A stretch of DNA of 10,049 bases. Origin: Saccoglossus kowalevskii (taxonomy: Eukaryota > Hemichordata > Enteropneusta > Harrimaniidae). Below the pieces are notes generated by a model. The model made no database searches, had not been told where the DNA came from, and saw only the letters and a program-made list of their open reading frames with translations. Where the stretch lies: assembly GCF_000003605.2 (NCBI RefSeq), contig NW_003124901.1, positions 388,124 through 398,172 on the forward strand, written 5' to 3'. Shown piece after piece: positions 1 to 5,908 of this stretch; positions within the stretch are counted from its first letter, which is position 1, and the number at the start of each line of letters is the position of its first letter. Position numbers and translations under genes: made by a program.

Positions 1-553
1 TTGCTGCCTTGTGGAAAAGTTCCATTCAGCCTTTTCAGTAATTATGAAATTTTTGTTCGTTATCAAACTCAATTTTTTTTTGTCTTGATTTATAAAGCCG
101 GGAATAGATTTTGTGAGTTCTGCTTAAAGCATTTGTCTTTGCTATTTATAGATAGGACACCTTGACTATATTATGAATTGGAATTCATGTTCGAATTTCC
201 TTTTATCCAAAAATTCACAAATCCTGTTTTCATCGGTTTTGTGTGCCTACCTGTTTCAATCTTCAAACAATAATTGCCTAACGGAAAGAATACAACGTTT
301 TTTTCTTCTTTTTCTAGTTTAATGTCATTTAATCTTGCTGTCTGGATATTTTGTATTTTTATTCCAGTATATATTGAGGCGTTTCTCTGAACTGTTATTT
401 ATCTGTCTTATCTGTGCACTTGAACAAGTTGTATTAGTTTTTAGAATATGAGCTTGGTTGGTGTTTGCTAGTTGTGATTCAACTGCATTTTACCATTTGG
501 TGTTAGTCTGTTTATTTATTAGTGCTGCATCTATCAGAGGAAAATCATTAATA

Positions 554-685
554 TTAAAGGGTGGTGGTCGTCGCGCAGCGCGTGTTCGAATTTCATGTAA
601 ATAAACAATGTATTTTACACGCGTTGTATACGTCGCTATGTGTCCATTTCGAACAGGACGCGGTGCGACGACTGCCGTCCTTTAA
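554..685. mobile_element. MITE family A, copy 1 (TTAA ends, terminal inverted repeats)
   Basis: A 132-bp element bounded by TTAA at 554-557 and 682-685. The left end reads TTAAAGGGTGGTGGTCGTCG. The reverse complement of the right end reads TTAAAGGACGGCAGTCGTCG. The inverted match continues imperfectly to a shared GTTCGAA, giving terminal inverted repeats of about 40 bp. It contains no coding frame, so it is a non-autonomous DNA transposon. TTAA target sites are typical of piggyBac and Kolobok transposases; which one moved this element cannot be decided here. It interrupts the LINE fossil between the RT C-terminal fragment and the tail. Confidence -1.
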
Positions 686-746
686 ATACGCAGTTATAGT
701 ATTTAATTAGTTGTCTTTTATTAATAATTATCTAGTGGATATATGC

Positions 747-962
747 CTAGCTCCCCATAGGTGGGTATAATTTGGAACCAACATTAGTTAGGTGCATCTT
801 TTCTACATCTGTTTTGTAACCCCTCTCATGACCCCAATTTTCACAACCATACGTTGGACGGATGAGTTTATCAAATAAAGAGATTGTTGTAATTCTTATA
901 TTTTGTTCATAACCAATTTTCTTTTTTAGTACAAATGATGCTTTTGGGCTTTTTTTCCTCAA
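747..962 (-). pseudogene. LINE reverse-transcriptase C-terminal fragment
   Basis: This is the longest uninterrupted frame of the LINE fossil, 71 codons. It carries KASFVLKKKI followed by LFDKLIRPTYGCENWG and VEKMHL. This matches the thumb/connection region after the RT palm in many animal LINEs, where a pattern like LFD-LV-P-LLYGCE-WG is followed by IEKVHL. A few residues expected between RP and YGCE are missing, which points to a small deletion. The frame stops before the tail. The methionine at its start is incidental, since the sequence belongs to a longer broken ORF2-type protein. Confidence -1.
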
Positions 963-1130
963 GTTTGTTAAATTTTACATTCGAGCTCAATATCCCACCT
1001 AGTTAAATCGGTTTATGCGAAAAAAAATGTAATTGGTTTAGTGGCCTGTTAGACTTGTTAAATATCATTATTTTGGTTTTATCTGTTTTTACAGTGAGCT
1101 TTACGTGTTTTGTGCATTTTGAGAGATTGC

Positions 1131-1233
1131 TCAAACTGTTTGTAGGCCAGATTTTGTTTCAGTGAAAATAACTAGATCATTCGCATACGTGAGACATACA
1201 TTGAATAATTTCTGTTTTACGCCTGAATTCAAT
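1131..1233 (-). pseudogene. LINE reverse-transcriptase palm fragment (motif B remnant and motif C)
   Basis: The minus-strand frame reads SGVKQ, then LFNV and LTYANDLVIFTETKSGLQ. SGVKQ corresponds to the start of RT motif B and YAND to the catalytic YADD of motif C, with the first aspartate of the pair replaced by asparagine. About 15-25 residues normally found between these motifs are missing. The right end is cut at 1234 by the TTAA-ended MITE, whose sequence extends this open frame artificially to 1337. Confidence -1.
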
Positions 1234-1347
1234 TTAAAGGGCGGTGGTCGTCGCGCTGCGCGTGTTAGAATTTCGCGTAGTTTCCACTCGTTGAGTACGT
1301 CGCTATGGGTCCCAACATGGTGTGACGCGGCGACCACAGGCCTTTAA
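1234..1347. mobile_element. MITE family A, copy 2 nested in the LINE
   Basis: A 114-bp element bounded by TTAA at 1234-1237 and 1344-1347. Its left end, TTAAAGGGCGGTGGTCGTCG, is nearly identical to copy 1. Its right end in reverse complement is TTAAAGGCCTGTGGTCGCCG. Copies 1 and 2 also share the internal core TACGTCGCTATG and a preceding CGTTG; copy 1 has roughly 18 bp more in the middle. LINE palm sequence lies on both sides (NMYRTLKSLT to the right, SGVKQ to the left), so the MITE inserted after the LINE was in place. Confidence -1.
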
Positions 1348-1510
1348 TGATTAAATTACTAACCACTCGTTTTTACTTTGTTTTGTACTTTTACTGTCAA
1401 ACTTTTAAGAGTTCTGTACATATTACCTCTAATACTATATTTTAGTATATAGTATATATACCCTCATGCCAGACACTGTCGAAAGCTTTGCGCAGGTCAC
1501 CAAAGCAGTA

Positions 1511-2018
1511 ATAATGCTAAAGTGTGACACAACTGCAAGCTCACAAAACAACAGCAATGACATTTGAGATTTTATACCGCATACTGGGGCTCTCATATAT
1601 ATATAAAATATTAAATTATACGTGGGCTACTACTCGTGCATATTTGTGTTGAGTTCACTCAGCACATGATATGTGTGTTCAATTGTTTGTTTTCTCGTGT
1701 GGTTTCCTTTATTATTCATCGCGGCACCTTAAGATAAATACTAGCTCGTTGCTCGGCATCGTGCCGGGTTCGTGTTCGACGATGAAGCTGGTTTTCAACA
1801 AGTCGCGTCTTCTACACTAATTTCGGCTGATATTTCACGATTCAACAAAAAAAAAAAAAACTACAACAGCTGTTAATATCATTCGAATATTTCTCATTTA
1901 GATACTGTATGATGGAAAGCACGCCGTGATGCACATCAGGGGATACTCGTATGCAAATGAGACTCATATAGAGCCTCGTTGTGATATGCAATAAATGGAA
2001 TGAATAACTGAAAAAAAA
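1511..2018. other. Non-coding stretch with a hairpin and an A14 tract
   Basis: No coding frame can be supported here. It contains AT-rich repeats near 1595-1612, a 22-bp near-palindrome at 1645-1666, a GC-richer patch at about 1740-1812 with a small hairpin, and a run of 14 A at 1847-1860. The A run could be the tail of a retroposed fragment, but no parent element or target-site duplication was recognised. Confidence -1.
1847..1860. repeat. Poly-A tract (14 A)
   Basis: An uninterrupted run of 14 adenines on the plus strand, follows a structured, GC-richer stretch of about 100 bp. It could be a retroposon tail or simply a homopolymer; no matching duplication was seen on either side. Confidence -1.
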
Positions 2019-2085
2019 CGCGCTGTTTACGTCGCATGTGACCCATATCGATCACGGCGCGGCGCAGCGACTGTTGCGCTATAAC
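2019..2085. mobile_element. MITE family A, copy 3, right half only, degraded
   Basis: From ACGCGCTGTTTACGTCGC onward this stretch aligns with the right half of copy 1: ACGCG, then TACGTCGC and ATGTG, a CCCATATCGATCACG stretch matching CCATTTCGAACAGG, then GCGCGGCGCAGCGACTG. The end is TATAA instead of TTTAA. No convincing left half is visible upstream of a run of eight A, so the copy is truncated or too diverged there. It ends about 40 bp before the candidate start codon at 2124. Confidence -1.
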
Positions 2086-2123
2086 TCCCGAAGTTGTGCC
2101 TAACGTATTCCCAAAAGGGTTAA

Positions 2124-2150
2124 ATGGCAATTGAAGGTTTTAGACGTAAG
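2124..2150 (+). CDS. Candidate first coding exon of a small spliced gene
   Basis: The proposed exon encodes MAIEGFRRK in nine codons and ends at AAG|GTAACT (donor GT at 2151-2152), a good match to the animal 5' splice consensus. A TAA at 2121-2123 lies directly in frame before the ATG, so the protein cannot extend further upstream on this exon; G at +4 is favourable, T at -3 is not. Joining it to the exon at 2318 removes a 167-bp intron in phase 0 and keeps the frame open. An alternative donor at 2146 (GAC|GTAAGG) would shift into a frame that stops after about 30 codons in the next exon. The exon is too short for its coding nature to be judged alone. The real first exon could lie elsewhere to the left. 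Confidence -1.
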
Positions 2151-2283
2151 GTAACTCTGGGACCTTATACTCTCAGTATAAATGTAAATTCATAATTATC
2201 TTTTATTTAATTCGGAGGTTGTTGTGTTCTCGCAAAATGTTGAATCTACCATCTTTGAAGTACTTTCATGCAGATTCATATAC

Positions 2284-2317
2284 CTCTAACATACTTGTTT
2301 GTTTGTGTTCTCTTTAG
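2284..2317 (+). other. Strong 3' splice site (branch point, pyrimidine tract, AG)
   Basis: CTCTAAC at 2284-2290 matches the animal branch-point consensus with its A 28 nt before the AG. It is followed by a T-rich tract ending TTCTCTTTAG at 2308-2317. This is the best acceptor I found in the window, and it sits exactly at the start of the 74-codon open frame. Confidence -1.
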
Positions 2318-2542
2318 GCCATCAGTCACAATTTACTTATTGTTCGGCAGGCAATAACATTAAATCACAGTGCAAAGGAAGTCCATACTGGAACATTCCG
2401 AATTGATTCCTGCGAAGAAATCGAAACCCGCGTACGTCCTTTTTCCTTCACAACAGCGTGGTTTCAGAAGCAGGAAGAAGACTATCATAAACGTGTTGTA
2501 AGGATTCCGATGGAAGACGTCGTGCAGCCGAGTGAGGAGTGA
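2318..2542 (+). CDS. Candidate terminal coding exon, unknown protein (74 codons plus TGA)
   Basis: Immediately after the AG at 2316-2317 the frame GCC ATC AGT stays open for 74 codons to TGA at 2540-2542. The product starts AISHNLLIVRQAITLNHSAK, has a charged middle with ETRVRPFSFTTAWFQKQEED and ends VVRIPMEDVVQPSEE. It is rich in charged residues, with one cysteine, no signal peptide and no membrane segment, so a soluble intracellular protein is likely. I do not recognise the family. Short helical proteins of cilia sometimes carry LL-VRQA-like stretches, but this resemblance is too weak to use. In the 83-residue model it joins the exon at 2124-2150. The splice signal is the strongest support; the absence of homology evidence is the main weakness. 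A chance open frame of this length is possible in a 10-kb window. Confidence -1.
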   Translation, partial: AISHNLLIVRQAITLNHSAKEVHTGTFRIDSCEEIETRVRPFSFTTAWFQKQEEDYHKRVVRIPMEDVVQPSEE

Positions 2543-4488
2543 TTATCTGACCACATCACCCCCGCGGCCAATCAGATAAAGAAAACCTCTAATTCCCACA
2601 GGTAAAGCGTTTTCTGTCAGCTGTAAAATTCATGGCGATGCTCCGGTCGTAAAAGTGGATTAACAACATATACTTTTGGCAACAAGATAAGTCAAATTAA
2701 TCGGTGGAGATTGAGTGTATCATCGGCAAAGCTTGATCGGAGATATAAACATTTGCCTGCATTACCGCATAAGAAGCACTGAGAAAAGAAGTTTCAGATT
2801 TTGCAGTTTGTGATCAACGTCGGTTTTTGCGAGGAGTGGTACTGTGGGCGCATGTTGTATGCTCCGTGTTGAAGGACACTATATGCATAGGTTGTAGTTC
2901 ACGCAAGGCATTTGCTACATGCACAGTATTTTGATAAACCATATAGTGTGTAATCTACGTCTCTGAACAGTTGGACGTTCGACGGCCGCCTGCGCTTGAT
3001 GTAGTGAGCCCAAACACACAGCAAAGCTGTGAAGAGGTCAACGCCGAGATATCGTAAGTAAGTTTCATTATGAAAGGTTCTCATTATAAGTCCTTGGTAC
3101 GTGCGATTATCATTTAGACTACCAGCATGCATGTCACCCTTAACGAAACACTCAACCCGACTACCAATCCCACTATTATTGTCAGAAGTAATGAATTACT
3201 GTATCGGGGTGTCTCCAATCCCATTCATCTTATCTAACATCTTTTGTTGTTATTTCTTCGACCGTGTCTCTCGTTGCGGATTTTTGCATATGACTGAATG
3301 CCGATATAAACGGTAACGAGAAGCTCCAGCGAGTACGCCTCGTGGGTTGGTACGGCCCTTAAAAGAGACTTCAGCGCTTTGTGCAATATCTAGCATCTAT
3401 TATGTAATCTTTTATATCTCATGGGAAGCGCCGTTATATAAGGTACAATACAGTTGCAATGCGATGTGTAATGGTCGCCTTTATCTGGCATTTAACAGTA
3501 CGTGGATCAACGTTGAATGAACCGACTCAGTTAATCTGTAGCACCGATCTAGGTTTTGATCATCATACAGTTTGTAGAGACATCTGAAATTTAATCACAG
3601 AGTCCAATAAATATATACGCCCAGCTCTTGCTGAGACATCTAATCGTATGAACTGAATCGTTTGGAAATATTAGTCTAATCGCGGGCGGCAGCGGCATGC
3701 TTCTATGAATGTTTTGAGCTCCATGCCGTGATCTCCCACAGCACAAAATTCAATTGATAGTCCCTTAATAACACGCTCATTAGACGCAAGATGGACACGT
3801 TTATTTACCTTAGAAACTCTTATTGTGAGATAAGACACGATGCTTCAACTGACCTACCATTAAAGAAACATGCTATGGTTTGTATGAAAGGACTTTTCCC
3901 TTTACACGTCCCCGGTAAAGGTTAACTCGGCCATTACACAGGAATAACAGGGACAGCCACAACAATATATTTTTGTTCTCTGTGTGAGTGAGTCAAATAA
4001 AAAATAAATAATAATAATGTCGTTATCGTGCATAAGATACGTCATATATACTGGCATCGACGATACACAAGGCCATAGAAAGAAAGGCGGGGTCTATCAT
4101 ACACTTCTACATCACTGGGTTGAACACACTAACGAGCCGTCTGACTTGTTAACACAGGACACACATAATATCAATATTCTGTTGAAAGGCGAGGTTTGTT
4201 TATTTGTGTGTAAGTACTCCATTGTGATGTCTGTTTTATTTATCTATTTTAGCGTTTGATTGTGCTAACTGTCCTTAATTTGAGACCGGAACTACAATCG
4301 TAAGAAGCGTACAGGATACAGCGACACAGTGACGATCAAATTCCGCTTATTTTATAGAACGTGTTATGTTGGAGGAGTCTACGGTAATGTACTCGCATAA
4401 TCGTGACGACACTAGCCGGAAACGACACTGATATCACAAGAGTTCGGACAGCGCCAGTGAACGATGTACCGCGTATGTCTAGATCGTC
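2543..4488. other. Intergenic or untranslated stretch, no supported gene
   Basis: Several open frames of 70-80 codons on both strands (2899-3132 minus, 3101-3316 plus, 4017-4259 plus) show no recognisable motif, so none is called. GATAAA at 2575-2580, shortly after the candidate stop at 2542, is only a weak possible polyadenylation signal. A short TAA-rich stretch lies at about 3995-4016. A good donor-like GTAAGTACT sits at 4210-4218, but no convincing exon ends there. The part just before 4489 is probably the 5' untranslated region or promoter of the receptor gene; no clear TATA box or initiator was identified. Confidence -1.
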
Positions 4489-5265
4489 ATGCCGTATCGC
4501 GACGGCTCACAGTACGAAACAGCAACCAGTCCAGCGGCCCCTGAACGCGACGTCTCCGGTACCGTCAGCGTAACTGTCGAGGTCGTCACATTCCTTGCCA
4601 ACATCTTGCCTGTATTAGTGGTTGTTAAAGTTAAGAGCCGTACCGATCGTACAATAACGGACTATTTAATTGCCGCCCTCTCTACCAATGACATGCTCGC
4701 AGTACTGACTACACTCCCAGTTTCGCTGCCATCCTATTTTAACGGAGAGTGGCTGGGTGGGAGAAGAGTTTGTGAATTTTACCAATTCTGTTCATTTCTG
4801 TTTCAAATATCAGCCATGTTTCTAGTAACTGCTATGTCTGTCGATAGGCTGATCGCCCTTTGGCGGCCGCTTAATTATCGGAACTGCCGGCGAATATACC
4901 ATGCAGTGACCACGATCGTCGCCATATACGCAGTTGCGATTGTCTTGTCTGCGCTTCCATTAACCGGACTCGCCCCTCCAGTGATCGTCAGCCCCGCTGG
5001 ACGTCTCTGCCGATCATGGTTGGTTACGAGAGCGAAACGATGGCACGAGGCAATATTTCCTCTGGTGCTTCTCTCTGTCGTCTGGCTGATCATGTTTGCT
5101 GTGTTCGTAACCAATGGATTTCTTTTAAAGCATTTAATCCACTACAAAAAACGTCTAAAACATCCGAATTTAAAGACATACATCGACAAGAAATCATTTA
5201 AGGACTTTACTCGCATGGTTGTGGTCGTGGTCGTGCTATTCTATATAACGTGGTTGCCTGTATTG
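4489..5265 (+). CDS. Prostanoid (prostaglandin EP4-like) receptor, exon covering TM1-TM6, partial
   Basis: Residues 1-259 of a class A GPCR that would sit in the plasma membrane and couple a lipid ligand, probably a prostaglandin, to G proteins. TM1 is about 25-48 (N38 at the usual GN position), TM2 59-83 with D68 in STNDML, TM3 95-124, TM4 139-162, TM5 185-213, TM6 from about 241. The first outer loop, SYFNGEWLGGRRVCEF (82-97), closely matches the EP-receptor pattern, with C95 expected to bond to C174 in the second outer loop. That loop keeps LP, G, P and a W near the cysteine but lacks the usual PGTWCF form. TM3 ends in DRL (119-121); TM6 has TWLP (254-257). A TAG in frame at 4480-4482 fixes the ATG at 4489. 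No N-glycosylation site is seen in the N-terminus. The exon ends in phase 0 at 5265; read-through stops after 19 more residues at 5325. TM7 is missing. The class A assignment is near certain, prostanoid likely, EP4 subtype tentative. Confidence -1.
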
Positions 5266-5271
5266 GTAAGT
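5263..5271 (+). other. 5' splice donor at the end of TM6
   Basis: TTG|GTAAGT gives a perfect GTAAGT after residue L259, within the WLPVL segment closing TM6. In vertebrate prostanoid receptor genes an intron at the end of TM6 is a conserved family feature, so the position agrees with the protein assignment. The frame beyond it soon stops without a TM7, which supports splicing here. Confidence -1.
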
Positions 5272-5746
5272 ATTATTATTTCGAAATTCATACTCCCTAA
5301 TCCAAGTTGTTCAAGTTGGGTATAGGGTTCAATATCAGTATTATGAAGCGTGTTGTTCAGTGTCGTTGTGTTAATTCAAATGTTTACCATCGATTTGGTT
5401 CAAGTTCATAGAGTCTTCCTAATATCACCAGCGCAATCAATAATTCAAGTGTACCGGACGAAACACTTGAACCCACACGTGTTTCAGGTATTTATTGTAT
5501 ATCTTTATGTGTATAAGACCGGCTGTGTTTGTTTGAGTACTTAGGGGTACCGTGACTAAACACATATACCGATATAATACCGATTTGTTCAAGACAGATT
5601 TGTGAACATTGGCAACACCTTCAGCGCATTGGTCGGCCAATTTTGTTGGCGTGTTGTGAAAAATATTAAAATGTGACATTACTATAAACGTAATCGTAAC
5701 AATGACAACGCGTTTGGACACACACACGGTACAGATATCCTAGACC
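5266..5746 (+). other. Start of the receptor intron
   Basis: Non-coding sequence after the TM6 donor. No acceptor followed by a TM7-like frame was found. Two open frames around 5350-5727 on either strand have no recognisable content. Several TTCAAGT or CACTTGA short matches occur at 5308-5472 but do not form a clear repeat. Confidence -1.
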
Positions 5747-5908
5747 TTAAAGGGGAACCTTATAAACCCAGGGATTGCACCAAAGAATCATGGGACATTA
5801 TTGTTTAAGTTGCTTACAATGTTAATCTATCTTTTGTTATCCATTGTAATTTTAATCCAGAAAGTAAATTCGTTGTGAGATTAGGCTTAATTGGAGGTGT
5901 CCCTTTAA
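5747..5908. mobile_element. MITE family B in the receptor intron (TTAAAGGG ends)
   Basis: A 162-bp element bounded by TTAA at 5747-5750 and 5905-5908. The left end is TTAAAGGGGAACCTTATAAA. The reverse complement of the right end is TTAAAGGGACACCTCCAATT. The inverted match is 12 of 14 bases at the tip, then imperfect. The inside is AT-rich with no coding frame. The TTAAAGGG tip is shared with family A, but the rest is different, so it is a separate non-autonomous family possibly moved by a related TTAA-specific transposase. TTAA here may be target duplication or part of the inverted repeat; one copy cannot tell. Confidence -1.

Larger units (their letters stand above)
1..1510 (-). mobile_element. 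Decayed LINE (non-LTR retrotransposon) reverse-transcriptase fossil
   Basis: Reading the minus strand from right to left gives reverse-transcriptase landmarks in the normal order, in shifting frames. Palm motif A (DLRKAFDSVWHE) lies at about 1463-1498. A finger/palm stretch with NMYRTLKSLT is near 1370-1430, and the motif B remnant SGVKQ is near 1210-1230. Motif C, as LTYANDLVIFTETKSGLQ, is at about 1137-1190; the usual YADD is changed to YAND. KTDKTKIMIFNKS follows near 1060-1100, then SFVLKKKI near 915-945, LFDKLIRP and YGCENWG near 825-880, and QINNSSEKRLNIYW near 370-425. The tail has IETGRH near 245-265 and QRQMLxAELTKS near 80-150. Stops and frameshifts are frequent, and the spacing from motif A to C is short once the nested MITE is removed, so it is inactive and internally deleted. 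The ends are lost: no 5' part is visible right of 1510, and the tail runs off the left edge. The style resembles Jockey/CR1/L2-like invertebrate LINEs; the clade is not assigned. Confidence -1.

Noticed and set aside
1162-1347. Plus-strand 61-codon frame over the LINE and MITE copy 2
   Set aside because: Antisense to LINE palm sequence and running into the MITE; no independent support.
2899-3132. 77-codon minus-strand frame
   Set aside because: No motif or splice context, and it overlaps another equally featureless frame on the plus strand (3101-3316).
4017-4259. 80-codon plus-strand frame upstream of the receptor, with a GTAAGT at 4210
   Set aside because: No recognisable domain, no credible acceptor before it, and low-complexity hydrophobic codons at its end; a chance frame in AT-rich DNA is more likely.
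4875-5114. Minus-strand and alternative-frame ORFs inside the receptor exon
   Set aside because: Shadows of the receptor reading frame.
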